64,000 nucleotides of DNA from Pyrenula massariospora (lineage: Eukaryota > Ascomycota > Eurotiomycetes > Pyrenulales > Pyrenulaceae), in NCBI GenBank assembly GCA_021030905.1, contig JAGFMI010000002.1:372001-436000 (forward strand). The letters are read 5' to 3'. This document shows, one piece after another, positions 45,603 to 57,979 of the stretch (positions are counted from its first letter, which is position 1; each line of letters starts with the position of its first letter). Position numbers and translations under genes: made by a program. Below the pieces are notes generated by a model, which was not told where the DNA came from, ran no database searches, and saw only the letters and a program-made list of their open reading frames with translations.

Positions 45603-46897
45603 CTACCGAAACAATCTCCCGCCTAGTCCAGCTGCTCCGCCATTAGCAGCAAATCCCACGCCATTTACAGTCCAGGTCTTCCCACCCTTTACCTCAAGCC
45701 CACCTGTACTTAATCCACCAAAGCCGACAACATTACCTTCGCTCTCGCGATAGCGTCGGAGAGCCTCGCGGAGGTGCTGTGGCAAAAGACCTCCGCGGTG
45801 CGGGTTTTCGTGGCCAGCAAGGGTGGTGCCTGGTGGGGGGACGGGTTTCGGTCGCTTAGGTGGTTGTTGGAATTGAAATTGAGGCTGAGACTGAGATTGA
45901 GATTGGACGGCTGTTTGGGATTGAGATGATAGATTTGGTGTAGATGGGTCCGTCGTTGTGAGATATTCTTGGTCGTCTTGTTTCGATACCTGGTTTGTAG
46001 CGTCACCTTTTACACCTTCTCTCTGGTCTCGTTCCCGATTTTCTTTCTCGGCTTGCGCTTCTGCAGCTTCCTCCCTGCGGAGCTTACTCTCCCTTGCTTC
46101 ATCCCATCGCTGAGCCATTTCTTCCTGGACATCGCACGCTAGCTCCACGATCTCCCCAATAAACCATTTCACCGCGAAGCCAAGTGCTTTGATAGGCTTT
46201 TGCGCCACAGACTGCGAGCATGTTTGATTGACGATTTTTTTAAAGTTTCTATCGTTGAGCTTCGCGCTCTTGTAGGCGTCACGGCGGAGTGTCAGAGCAG
46301 GAGCCATAGTGTTCTCTATCAGCCTGGATCTGATCAGCGTCTCATGGTTTCAAACACGTATCGCAGATATCAAACATACTGCATCTTCAAGCCTTTCTCT
46401 TCAGCTTCCCTCTCTGTCTGCACTTCTAAATCACCCTCGACTTCTGCGTCCCCCAACCCGTCATCATCATCGTCCTCATCGACTTCGCCGACATCAATCA
46501 TGCTGCCGCCCGCGCTCCTCCCGCTTCTGCTTCCTGGCCGCCCAGAAGCAGATTCGTTCGTCCCACCACCCCTCGGTCTTGGACCTGACTCACTTTCTGG
46601 GGCAAGACTTCCAGCTTGCGTAGGGGCATTCTTCTTCGGTCGGCCACGTTTTTTTGCTGTGACACCGCCGCCGCTGATACCAGAAACCATGCTACCGGTA
46701 ACGGAGCCCGCGTCAGAGTAGGCCGAGGGTGTGCCTGTGGCGTATGGAGCGGCATCGATGGCGGGAAAGGAAGTTTGGCGGAGGGGGTGCAGCGTAGTCC
46801 GGCGCTTACTGGAATTTCCAGATGCAGAGGCATTTGAGGATATGGAAGGGCGTTTTTGAGGGATGATCGGAGGCGGTGGAGGCGGAGGCGAGGACAT
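45603..46897 (-). CDS. taf11: TFIID subunit TAF11 (hTAFII28-like)
   Basis: Two exons, 46897-46380 and 46323-45603, over a 56-nt intron; 412 aa. The N-terminus is disordered: poly-proline (SSPPPPPPPI), an AT-hook-like KKRGRPKK, and acid runs EVDEDDDDDG. The histone-fold TAF11 domain begins near the intron: LRRDAYKSAKLNDRNFKKIV, NQTCSQSVAQKPIKALGFAV, KWFIGEIVELACDVQEEM. The C-terminus is Gln/Ser-rich (SQSQSQPQFQFQQPPKRPK). TAF11 pairs with TAF13 within TFIID. The start ATG 46897 is the first true ATG; the open frame further upstream begins with TTG. Confidence 0.88.
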
Positions 46898-47976
46898 AGC
46901 CAAGTTTTGATAAAGGAGAGAGCTGTATTTTCGCGCTGAAAGGTTGAGATGAGCAAATTGGATGGAGGTTGGGGTAGAGTCGCAAAAGATGGCCAATCCT
47001 AGATGTTTCCTTATTTGCTGTCTTTCCGAATGCCGAAAAGATATGTGAAGCTATACTTGTAGACCTTCTGCGCAAAACGCACGACACCTTTGTAATCTCG
47101 GTGAAGTTGCGTATGGTCAACTTCTACCGGCGTTTCTCTGCAGACGGGACTTCCAAATTATGCGCTTGTGAAATGCACTGATGGACATTACCGGCCCATA
47201 GACATCACAGCAGCTTCAGTGATGGATTCATACCGTGGACGCTGGTCGTTGATATTCTCTACGGCTCGAATCTGTTGCTGCAATCGTAACCATAGGTATG
47301 CACGGGTATGGTAGGTAGGTAGAGTATTGGGGGAGTACGCTTAGTTTCAAGGGAAGGTAATCCGAGACTGCTCTCCACTGATAAGCACCACAAGGCTGGA
47401 AGGACGAGGCTGTACGCAGGTATCGTAACATTTTTATTAATTGACCAATTGACGAGCCAACTGTTACAGTCAATGCTTTACGAAATGCATAGTCTTCTTA
47501 GATTTTTCCTCTAAAGTAGCGCCGACCTCGTCCTCCGATAAGACGGTTGTTGGATTTCGTGACTAGGTTCTCTCAACGAATGAAGCGTCCGGTGATCGAC
47601 TAGTGATATCCACGGACGTCTAGACGAGAAGAAACGAGGTCACTGTTGTATCGGTCGATATATGAGGCTTAACGTATCGGAGAATGTCTTGATCATTGAT
47701 ACCGTAGAATAATTATAGTGACCACTGTATACGGACACGTTTATCGGAAAATGCAAAGAATGTATGGGGTAGTAATACCGGAAGCAAAACATCACTGAGC
47801 TTATGTAAAGCATAAGAGAATGACATGGGTTTGGGGACCGTAGACGCCTTTCCAAACTCCCCGTCCAGTAACGAGACCTCAGTTTCCTTCGCTGGTGTTG
47901 TCTGTTTGCCAATTTCTGAGCATGGAATCATACTCCGCTGACATGATGAGTCTCGTGCAAAATTTCTGCCATACAG
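46898..47976. other. intergenic region, taf11 to spe2
   Basis: 1.08 kb with no recognised gene. Short frames (47228-47473, 47640-47931) lack family features. Presumably the taf11 promoter and the spe2 3' UTR. Confidence 0.4.
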
Positions 47977-49497
47977 TCAGCAGCTCTTTTCTCCAATCCG
48001 TGGAGCTCCACCCTTCCAGTCGTTGCGCTCATAGTACCTGAAGACCAAGTCGTAACCGTCCAGATCGTGAACGATGCGGTCAATTCTTCGGTAGCCCTTA
48101 ACACAATCCATTTTTGCATTGCGCATCGCAGCCTTCCGCTGCATCGCCCTCAGCTCATACATAGAGTCCAAATTGGGCGAAGCTTCCTTGTCGTCCAATG
48201 TTGGCTTGGCTTCGAACAGGGTGACACTGAAGCGGCCGGGCTTAAAGATAGAAACAACGTGATCCAGAATTTCCGCGGTCTCCCGCCCTTTTTGACTAGC
48301 TGGAACATTCGTTTCAAACGATGCGTAAGAGCACGCAGGCTCTGGCGTAACATGAACAGTAAAGTAATGTGTCCCATGGGTACCATCAGGTGCAGGTATG
48401 ACGCCGTTAGCGGAGAAGCCGCAGGGCGTGAACAGATAAGCATCAATACGCGAATCAGGGTACTTTTCTTTCGGATATACACCTGAAAGCCCACAGCAGT
48501 CAGAAACAACAGTCCCAAGCGCATGGCCCTCAGTAGTAAGTTCATCAGGAAAGGCTTCTTCTTCGTCTGAAATAATCTCTCCAGTATCGGAAGACGTGTT
48601 GCTGAAAACATCCACGAAATCTTGAGGAACACGCTTGGAAATATGATGCCGATCCTCTGCGACCGCACTCGCATGATCAAGGTAGAACTGCTTGGAATTC
48701 TCCTCGTCTAAGTCGGTCATCAAAATCTCAAACGTCTCGTCTTCGCCCTCGTAATCTTTCAGGTCTAAATTACCCGGTGGAGCCGCTGGTATGTGAAGGG
48801 TCTTGGTCTCTGTCTCATGCTCACTGCCATCTGGGCTAGTAGGTGGAGTCAAAATTGTGTTTGGCTCTGTCAGATAAAGATACCAATGCTCCCCATTCAT
48901 CTTGCCAATCATGTAGGCGCTACCGCCAAGAAAAATCTTGTCGAGCGAAGCAACCTCATCTCTCCAGCTTCTATGAGGTCCACGCTGACGGTCAGGAAAG
49001 AGAAAGTTCTTCCTGCTGTAGAACACTCGATACGGAGCGGCTGCGATAGCAATGTTCCGGACAGAGGGCGCTGTAGACCGCGGATAGCCTCCGAAAAGGG
49101 CTGCAATTTCTAGAATCCGCGGTAGGCCGCAGAGCAACGTGGTTGTTCCGCAAGTCTTGAGAATCAATTTGTGTGGAAAGACAAACATGCTGGATTCAGA
49201 CAGGAGGTATGCATCCACATCCTCAGACTCGACAATCGAGAGCACCTTGCAATTAACCAAATCAAGCATAGTTGTCCATATCTCTGAAGGGACGGCCTTT
49301 AGACCATGGAGTTCTGAACAAATTCCAAGGCTCTGCGGTGACGGACTAAACCACACCTCGAGTAGCTTCTCAGGCCCCTCAAACGCATTGCTGGAGTCGA
49401 GATCAAGCGCCGCTTCACGGTTTATCGTCAAGGACGGTGTCCCGCTAAACGAAGATGGCGAGGTTGTATAATGTTTAGGGATCACAGTATTTACCAT
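47977..49497 (-). CDS. spe2: S-adenosylmethionine decarboxylase proenzyme
   Basis: 506 aa from ATG 49497; the open frame extends upstream only from a GTG. The pyruvoyl-forming cleavage site is LSESSMFVFPHKLILKTCG (cleaves between Glu and the following Ser). Other landmarks are the FEGPEKLLEVWF N-terminal block, a conserved Cys/His-containing YFTVHVTPEPACSYASFE region, and FKPGRFSVTLFE. It is longer than animal AdoMetDC because of an acidic loop in the middle (SDTGEIISDEEEAF), as in other filamentous fungi. It makes decarboxylated SAM for spermidine synthesis in the cytosol. Single exon in this reading. Confidence 0.94.
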   Translation of the reverse strand: MVNTVIPKHYTTSPSSFSGTPSLTINREAALDLDSSNAFEGPEKLLEVWFSPSPQSLGICSELHGLKAVPSEIWTTMLDLVNCKVLSIVESEDVDAYLLSESSMFVFPHKLILKTCGTTTLLCGLPRILEIAALFGGYPRSTAPSVRNIAIAAAPYRVFYSRKNFLFPDRQRGPHRSWRDEVASLDKIFLGGSAYMIGKMNGEHWYLYLTEPNTILTPPTSPDGSEHETETKTLHIPAAPPGNLDLKDYEGEDETFEILMTDLDEENSKQFYLDHASAVAEDRHHISKRVPQDFVDVFSNTSSDTGEIISDEEEAFPDELTTEGHALGTVVSDCCGLSGVYPKEKYPDSRIDAYLFTPCGFSANGVIPAPDGTHGTHYFTVHVTPEPACSYASFETNVPASQKGRETAEILDHVVSIFKPGRFSVTLFEAKPTLDDKEASPNLDSMYELRAMQRKAAMRNAKMDCVKGYRRIDRIVHDLDGYDLVFRYYERNDWKGGAPRIGEKSC

Positions 49498-50755
49498 ATC
49501 CGTGCTACCGATGATAGCGCAAGGCGGCCTCGTAAAGATGACGAATGTTGGACTGACTTTCGAACGGCGTTTTGCGAGTAGTGGAAGCACTGTCTGCTAC
49601 TTAGACGAACAATGCGGTGTCCGCCTAAGGAGAGAAGGCCCACTATTGTCTGAGAGTGTGGAGGCTGGCTTTTGCCAGCAGCAGTGTGTACGATGGTTTT
49701 GACGTTTCAATTGAAGATTACGGAGGTCGGGCGGAGAGAGGGATAAAAAATTCCTTCTTGAGAGGAATTGTGAATAGATTTCCTGCTCTTGCAGTGGGAA
49801 CTATTAGGTATCTAGGCGTGGCCCTAAAACTGCAGATGACGAATTGGGAGTATCAGTCTGGCAAGAAGCTGGTGTTATCTGGGTCTTGCAACCTGTCAGC
49901 TTAGAACTAAGCATGCGAGAAAAGGGACTCCTCCACTCCTAGCTCTTAACATGTAACGTCAAATGATGTTTAAAGGTATTCCTAACTTACTTTGCAGGCT
50001 TAGACAAGAAGCGCAGTAGGTCCTTCCGGCACATAAAAGGCAGACCACGAGAAGGCCAAGGGGAGATAGAGTAGCTATCGGTAGCCCTCACTGTTGTACA
50101 CAATGATTGTCTCACTTGCAATCCACGGCTGATCTCTGCAAAGGGAAGTGTCTGGCTGAGCGGTGAGAAGCGACGTGCAAGTACTATCCAGGAAGACAAA
50201 GGTATTAAATTCGGGCTTGGAAGTGGATAGAAGCTTGCTTTCAGTGATGCAAAACACACCCGTTATCTGTTTGTGGCCTCTTCAGTTGTTGCACGTGAGT
50301 CGCATGAGAAGTTGAATGTTGTAGAGAAAATTTTGGTGTGGGCTTGTTGTGGCGGCGCATGTCAACGTGGGGGTGACAGCCGCCGAGCTGAGGAAAATTA
50401 GAGCACGCTTTACCGGGCCAGGCAGGGTGCACTGCAGAAGTGACAGGTGACGGTGCCTGAGGAAAACGATGATCAACGGCTTCGGAGATTTTCTCCCTTG
50501 AAGGAGACGATCAATGCTTTATGAGACACGTGCGCTTGCAACTTGGGAAAGGGGATTTTCGTTGCAGTCAGAAGCCCCAGACCATTCGATGTAGCCTTAA
50601 TAAAACCCAACTTGCTGGCGATACGATTTCTACAGTAATTCAAAATTTTCAGAAAGTCTGTCCGTTATCCTGGGTATCATATGCTTTCCGGTAACGCCAG
50701 ACTAAGACACTCGCAACCCATTTACTGCGCCTTGGAGACTGACAATCTCTCCGAT
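49498..50755. other. 1.26-kb intergenic region, taf6 to spe2
   Basis: Upstream leader region of spe2 and the 3' side of taf6. Small minus-strand frames at 49987-50476 are candidates for a 5' leader or upstream open frames, but none is convincing. AdoMetDC mRNAs of several eukaryotes carry regulatory uORFs; I cannot assert one here. Confidence 0.4.
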
Positions 50756-52203
50756 TCATTCCAGTACTGCGCGTGCCAAATCTGGGGAGCCGAAATCAGC
50801 AATCCGGCTTCCCACAATTTCGCCAACCTTTTCTACAAGAGCTTCTCGCTGACTCGGATCGGTGCTATTCATGTGCCCATTGATTTCCGGGAGTGCCTCG
50901 TCGACTAGAGAGCTCAGGACGCGGGAGATAGCAAAGACTACCTTGTCTGCCTCCGCTTTCCGTGGCCCATTTGATATGATTTCTTCTTTTATAAGACTTT
51001 CATATTCCTTCAAGTTGGGAATGATCAAAGCTCGAACCACCTCAGACCCTCCAATCGCATGCAAGCCGAGGATCGCCCCATAATGAGTGCCGAAGGGCTT
51101 ATTCGGGTCAAGGAAGTTCTTTAGGCAAGATCGTGCGAGCCGAGGTTTCAGATTATGAGAGGATCTTGTGTACTTCTTGCAGAGAAGCCCTAGAAGAGCA
51201 GCGGCAAGATCACGGAGCTCGAAATGATCTAAGGCCACAGTGTCGGTCCCAAGATTACGTCCAATGACGCATGTGAGCACCGGTGGGACAATCGAGGCGA
51301 CCTAGATGCATGTCAGCAGCTTTCTCTCAACCTGTGGCACTCTATCAACAAACATATGGATCAATGTACAAGCTTTTGTTCCGGACAAGAGCTTCTGTAA
51401 CGTTCATCATTTGCGTCAGTACAAATAGATCTTTGAGGTTGTGTGTGACCTTTTCGGCGACGAATTGAATAAAATATGGCACCAACTGGTGCAGACCTGG
51501 ATCGTCCTTTAAGCTTGCCAGACCGGCCGTTCGATATTCCTCTTGAGCCTCATCCAGCACAGAGGTGCAGACTTTCTCGAAATAGAGCTGCAACTCCTTG
51601 GACAGTATGTGCTTGACGTGAGGTTTTGTGCTTGTGTTCTCGCTGCTACTCAGCGCTGCTAGGCTAGGATTGGCATTAGGTCCTTTTGGCAAAAGTTCAA
51701 GGTTTCGAGAATCCTGGCTTGAAGGGTTCTGAGGTATTGTTGGTTGAACGCCTTCAACGGCAAGCCAGTGCGCTGACAGAGTCAGTCAGTACTCGGGCAA
51801 AATGTTTTAAATCCTCAACTATCTCACCTGTGAACGATATTTCTCTCGGAACCTTCGGTAAAGGTGCATTGATCAAGCGCTCGAAGTCGACCTCTTCGTC
51901 TTCCACATAAAACAGCGGTTGTCCAGGGCCGATGGAGGCCTCTCCGAATCGTAGTGGTCGTGCGGATTCGTATCCATAGAGAGGCTCTACATCGAGAATG
52001 CGAAGCGCTTGAGATATGTCCTGAGACCATAAGACCGTCCTCTTGCTATGCTTCATAAAACGAATCGCCTGTTCAAGGACCTGGGCAAGGCGATACTCGA
52101 TGTCCCTGCAAAGCGCATTGTTGACCTCTGGCTTCAAATTGCTGATACCAACCGACTCAGCGACATCTTTGGTAGTTTCCGGGTTCCATATAGGTGTCGC
52201 CAT
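50756..52203 (-). CDS. taf6: TFIID/SAGA-type subunit TAF6
   Basis: Three exons: 52203-51828, 51772-51354, 51301-50756; 446 aa, close to other TAF6. The histone fold is at the N-terminus: [16 protein letters not shown], the [20 protein letters not shown] helix, [20 protein letters not shown]. The [13 protein letters not shown] segment and [20 protein letters not shown] follow; the first splice joins [11 protein letters not shown]. The C-terminal HEAT-repeat domain is recognised by [34 protein letters not shown], and [11 protein letters not shown] with [16 protein letters not shown]. It pairs with TAF9 in TFIID. Two TFIID subunits (TAF6, TAF11) flank spe2 within 6.6 kb. Confidence 0.95.
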
Positions 52204-53433
52204 GCTGATTGCGAAAGTCTGGACAAGAATGGTAGAAGTGGTGGCCGCCGTACAGGCTATCACCGCGGTATGCGTTGCCCGTGTTCCATGTAGCTGATGA
52301 GTGACTTCGCAATATGCTTTCCAAATCAGAGTAATGGTGTGCAAGGTAAAGCGAGTTACCTCTCACAGCGTGTGGATGCGGAGACCAACAGCTTCTCACA
52401 CTGGAAGATCTCGGACTTGGCGCCAAGATCGCCTCAGTGAGGGCCTATCTAAGGGTAGAGAGCCCCGATAGCGAGGACAGCCGCGAGTGTGTCTTTGACT
52501 ACTATTCAATCCTCGACCTGTTCAAGCCTCTACAGCAACACCATCTCGTCTTGCTCTACGCTTTGATCGACCGAACCGATCTTGGCGTCTACCAGACGAA
52601 CCTCACGGCCACCTCTCGATGGCTCCAAGCGTCCCCGTCCAGAGACCGGAAGCCTGGGCGTGCCCTCTTCTTATGGCTTGTGCGTCTCTTTGCATTCATC
52701 CAGCTTGCGTTGCAGGAGTCAGCCTCACCGTGATCACACCTTCCACCAGCCGTCATCATCTCATCGCCTCTTTCGCTGCTGCTGGCTCCGAGATCGCAGA
52801 CGGGAGTTGCTAGCGTCGACTGCGGAGATGGTTGCCAAGATGCCTGATCACCACTGATTGATAAGATCAAGATTGATAAGATAAAATTTTGCGGTACTAG
52901 TGCGCCGTGGTTACCCCTGGCTGGAAACAGCGGCCCCGAAGTGGAAACTCTCTCTCTCACAAAATTGGTCGAGCTTTCAGGTCCCCCTTCTAATGAAGAT
53001 GCTGTGGAGCTCCTTTCTACTGCAATGCATGACGTGCTCTAGCCTCGGTTCGCTGCCGTGGCTTCGGAAGCTGTCGCCCTTCCAAGGCACTTTGCGTTGC
53101 CATTTCAATTGGTGACAGTGGCAGAGAGCCCAGGGAAATTGTGAACTATTCGACGCTTCTTGTATTTTTTTTCTATTCAGACCGGCATCATGTTGTGGGT
53201 CCTGTTTTTCAGCCGATGTATTCCTTACCAAGGTTCTGTTAACACCCTTATCCTTGTACCTTTAGGGTCTTGGGCTTTTCTTTGAAATTTATTTGTCTTC
53301 ACACCTAATAAGGCCGGTCATCGTCTGAGGCAGCTCGCGGAGATTGAGACTATCCCTCACGTCTAACAAACCTTTATTTCCCCGCGCACTTTTCTCTCTT
53401 TCTGTATGCTTCGATTATTTCTGCATCGAAAGA
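52204..53433. promoter_or_regulatory. divergent promoter region taf6 / ABC transporter
   Basis: 1.23 kb between divergent starts. Open frames here (for example 52437-52733, starting at GTG) are not recognisable. The large size suits a regulated transporter promoter; no specific element is identified. Confidence 0.4.
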
Positions 53434-56400
53434 ATGGCTTCTGCCATCTCCCCTTCTGGCGCCTCTCAAAGTGCATCTCGTATCCCATCTGCTACTCAAG
53501 ACACCGAGACACGTTCCATATCTACTCTCAGTCATGCTGCAGAGCGCCAACCACAGGTCACAGCCGTTCCTCAAGATCTCTTACGCCAGATACTAGGGTT
53601 GAATCCTTTCAAAACCTCTTATTTCGCACTCTATCGTCCATTGCAGGATATATATTCTCGATCGATACTCGCAACTGGCACTATCCTTGCCGTGGCAGCT
53701 GGAGTACCATTACCTGTGATCGCCGTTATTTTTGGGAAATTGATCGATTCGTTCCCGCCATCAGACAATGAATTGCGTCTCCGAGTGGGCCAACTATTGG
53801 GTGTCGGTCTGTGATACCTAACGTGTTCTGTCCCTTTCTAGTCTCTGACAATGAACAGCTGCGGCATATTTGGCAGTGACTTGGGCCTGGGCAATTTGTT
53901 TTAGTATTGTGGGTGAGAGGGTCGGCCGGAAACTGCGAGAACGCACGGTAGAGCGCGTGCTGGGGATGGAACAATCTTTTTTTGACGTTGAATGCTCAGA
54001 TGTGAGTCCAGTGTATGTTTTTCGTATCACTGATAATTGATGGATCATAATTAGATCACTACGCAACTTACGACAGATACGGAGGCGGTGCAGCTAGGAA
54101 CGAGCGAGAAAGCTGGAATTTTCCTGCAATCAGTCTCGTACTTTATGGCAACATTTGTGGTTGGGTTCATCCTCAACGCTCAGCTAACCGGAATCTTATT
54201 CGCAGCAATCATTCCGGCAATGATATTTGTCGTTTGTGCTGGTACAAAGATGGTCTCGCGTTACTCTAGAAGGGCCTCAAAATGGAGCGAAATGGCGACA
54301 CAAAATGCAGAAGAAGCAATAAAGGCAGTCCAAGATGTTCAAACACTTGGTGCGACTAAACAAATTGCGAATCAGCACCGGCAATTGCTTCAAGATGCAG
54401 CCTCGGACGGCATTAAAAGAAGCCTCTGGGCTGCAGTCATGCTTGGATGTATCTACTTCTTTGCGTACGGAGCAAATGCCCTGGCTTTCTGGACTGGCTC
54501 GAAGATGATTGCATCTGGTTCTGCTAGAGGAGGCGCTGGCACTGTCTATGCTATCGTTATGCTCGTCGTCGATGCATCCTGTGTCATTGGGCAATTTGGT
54601 CCTTATTTGAAGACATTTGCAACCGCTGCGGCCGCCGGAAGGAACATTTTTGCCATTCTTGATCATCCTGAAGCCCACATAAATGTCTATTCCAAAGAGG
54701 GATTTAAAGCGAAAGCTAGCCAGATGGCTGCCGACATTCGATTCGAGACCGTAACATTTGTATATCCTGCCAGACCAGCTGTCCGTGTTTTGGAAAATTT
54801 CAGTACAACGTTCCAGGCAGGGTCAATTACCGGCATTTGCGGGTCAAATGGCTCTGGTAAATCTACTATCGTGGCTCAATTACTAAGGCTTTACGATCCC
54901 TCGTCCGGCAGAATCACCATCGGTGGCCGAGATATTAGAGACTTCAACATCGAATCTCTTCGTGCTCATATCTCCGTCGTTAGTCAAGAAGCAACTCTGT
55001 TCTCGGCAACTTCAATCCTCCACAATATTGCATATGGCTTAAAGACGTCCGGCGACGTCACGCCAATTGAACGGCAAGCATGCATCGATGCCGCGAAAGC
55101 GGCAAATGCGTGGCAGTTCATCATAGACCTACCTGACGGCATTGACACCATTCTTGGTCAGGAGGGAGGGACATCGCTTTCTGGAGGTCAGGCGCAGAAG
55201 GTATGCCTGGCTCGAGCTCTAGTTAGTAAGCCGCCGATCTTAATACTGGACGAGTTTACGAGTGCATTAGACTCAGTCAGTGAGACCTCAATATTGGAAG
55301 CTCTTGCGACTGACGCAAGACACAATACTCGCACAACCATAGTGATAGCTCATCGTCTAGCGACTATCAAGAATGCACACAAGATAATGGTCATGGATAA
55401 CGGATCGGTATGCGAAAGTGGCACTCATGAATATCTCATGGGAAGCTCAACGGGTGTCTACAGAGGTCTTGTGGAAGCTCAAAATCCTAACGCAAGCGTA
55501 GATTCGGAAACTCCGTCAGAGAGCGCATCTCAAATAAAGACCGAAGCCATCGACCGAGTGAGCGATACAAGCGCTGCTAGAGTCACAGAAGAGGGGGAAG
55601 AGAAAACTAGATCGGTGGTCGCGAGATGCTTAGAGCTCAGTCGGCGTGATTTGCCACTGATCTACGTCGGTCTCTTTGCGTCTGTTTTAACAGGTGGCAT
55701 TATAATTGGAGAGGCTGTTGTTTTTGGCAACCTGGTCTCAATACTCAACAGTGACCTCCTTTCGACGCGTCTTGTCCACGAAGCTTCAAAGTATTGCCTC
55801 ATATTTTTCGCCTTAGCCCTTTGCGCTCTCGCCGCTTATACCATCAGTGGACTCTGCTTCGGTACGGTCTCAGAACATCTTAATTTGGCAACCAGAGACA
55901 TCTCCCTGCGAAACATCCTCCGCCAAGACAGTGAATGGTTTTCAAAAACCGGGAACTCAGTGCATGCTTTGATGGCGACTATGACCACCGACTCAGGTCA
56001 TTTGAGCGGCCTTTCCGGCGTGATCATTGGCACCATTTTGTGTGCCTTGACGTCCCTATTCGGAGGAATTATTCTTGCACACATCGTTGCGTGGAAAATT
56101 GCCATCGTGCTTTTAGGGGCTCTACCTATCGTCCTTTCAGCTGGTTACTTAAGGCTCAAAGTTCTTGCTCATTTCGAGCATCAGCACAAGACGGCTTATA
56201 ATGCTGCCGCGGCAGTTGCAAGCGAAGCCTGTACGAAAATTACTACGGTCGCTGCTCTTGGTCGCCAAAGAGGTGTTCTAGAGCAGTACAAGAGAGCTAT
56301 CCAGGGGCCTTACAAAGAGAGCATATGGAATGCCGTTATTGGTAACTTGATGCTGGCCTTTTCCTTATCCATAACGTGAGTCTCGTTGTTTCCCTTTCAA

Positions 56401-57598
56401 GTATCTGGCTCAACACTCCATTCCTGTCCACTTTCATGCTCAAATGTTCAGTTTTTGAAAACGTGTGGACGGAGTTTTTCCCGCATGCTTGCAGAATTTG
56501 CGAAATGTCCATTGCTTAGCGATGCTGACTCTCCCAAGATATTTCATATACGCTCTCGCTTACTGGTGGGGAGCCAAGCTGGTCAGAAATGGGGAGTACA
56601 GTACTCTGGACTTCTTTGTTGTGCTCCCTGCGCTTCTTTTCAGTGCGCAAAGCTGCGGACAAATGTTCAGCCTTGCTCCCGAGATTACCAGGGCCGTACA
56701 GGCGGCGGCGAATGTATTCAAGCTCCACGATCAGACACCGACGATTGCTTATGATGAGCCTATCAGCATATCTGGAACGACGCTCGACAGGTCGTTGAAT
56801 GATATTGAGAAGAGTCCGTCGGCTCCACTCCCAGATCATCACCCATATATAGAGCTCAACCAGGTCTCTGTCACTTACCTCTCCCGCCCACTCCCTCCGG
56901 CTCTGCAGTTACCATCCCTAACGATCCTTCCACATTCGTTCACGGCATTTGTTGGACCCAGCGGGTCTGGAAAATCGACCATTATCTCGCTTCTTGCTCG
57001 CTTCATAGATCCTAATTCCGGCAGTGTCAATTTTGACGGCGAAGACATACGTTCATTACCTGTTTCATACCATCGGCAAAGGCTTGGAGTAGTCCCGCAG
57101 AGCCCTAATTTACTGAGCGGAAGCATCAAGTCCAATATATTGTTAGGGATTGAGTCCACAGAACAACAAGAGTTTGATGTAATTGACCTTTGTCAAAAGG
57201 TTGGACTCCATGATTTTGTGATGGGATTACCGGAAGGTTACGAGACCGATGTCGGCCGGAGTAATGGAGAACGCCTGTCTGGAGGCCAGAAACAGCGCAT
57301 CGCTTTGGCAAGAGCATTGGTCCGGAACCCGAAAACATTGATGCTGGATGAGGCTACAAGTCAAATGGATGCACATTCCGAGAAGCAAATCTTTGACCTT
57401 ATCCGAGATCGACAGGACGAAGGCGGAAGAAGATCGACGACAATTGTCGTCGCACACCGACTTGCTAATGTACAATATGCAGACAGGATATGTGTGTTTG
57501 ATAAGGGACAGATGGTCGAATCAGGTACGCATGACGAATTGTTACAATTTCGAGGTCTGTACGCGACAATGATCGAACGGCAAAAGCTTGGTGTGTGA
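53434..57598 (+). CDS. full-length ABCB (MDR/Ste6-type) transporter
   Basis: Four exons: 53434-53806, 53859-54001, 54055-56375, 56539-57598; 1298 aa, layout TMD-NBD-TMD-NBD. NBD1 has Walker A GSNGSGKST, Q-loop SQEATL, signature LSGGQAQK, Walker B ILILDEFTSALDS and H-loop IAHRLATI. NBD2 has GPSGSGKST, LSGGQKQR, LMLDEATSQMD and VAHRLANV. Transmembrane segments start at about residue 85. The last intron (163 nt) is in phase, linking SIT to YFIYALAYWWGAKLV. A cytosolic linker rich in Ser/Glu separates the halves. Probably a plasma-membrane multidrug or lipid/peptide exporter; substrate unknown. It is not near the NR-PKS, so a link is unproven. Confidence 0.95.
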
Positions 57599-57979
57599 AA
57601 AGTTAGTAACCCGGCGTCTTTTGAGTACTAGATATGGTACTCTGGTGAGAAGGAAATGGAAAAAGCAACTTTTCAAAGGCGTATCTCCGGTCAAGGATCT
57701 TTACTTCGGTAATTCTCACGTAGCAGAAATGTCTGTCGCCTTGACGGCGTTCACCGCGTCCAAAATCTCATCCGGAAGAGATTGCCTTATTGGGTTAGTA
57801 TTCCCCGGATTTTCAGGTACGCAAAGCCACATGGAATTAGACCGCAGCCAAATAGATCTCCGCACCTGCGAAGAGATTTCGCATGATATCTTCTCTCTGA
57901 TCGAGACTCTTATCCGTCGCGACCATCTGGCTCCTTCACTTCTGTACAATCATCCTTGAGCATCATTTGTCAAAGTAGC
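57599..57979. other. intergenic spacer
   Basis: 381 bp between the ABC transporter stop and the PQ-loop gene; contains only short frames. Confidence 0.4.

Noticed and set aside
52437-52733. 98-codon frame between taf6 and the ABC transporter
   Set aside because: Begins at GTG rather than ATG, has no recognised domain, and lies in a divergent promoter.
53434-57598. ABC transporter as part of the NR-PKS cluster
   Set aside because: It is 36 kb away with many housekeeping genes between, and the MFS gene already provides a cluster exporter.
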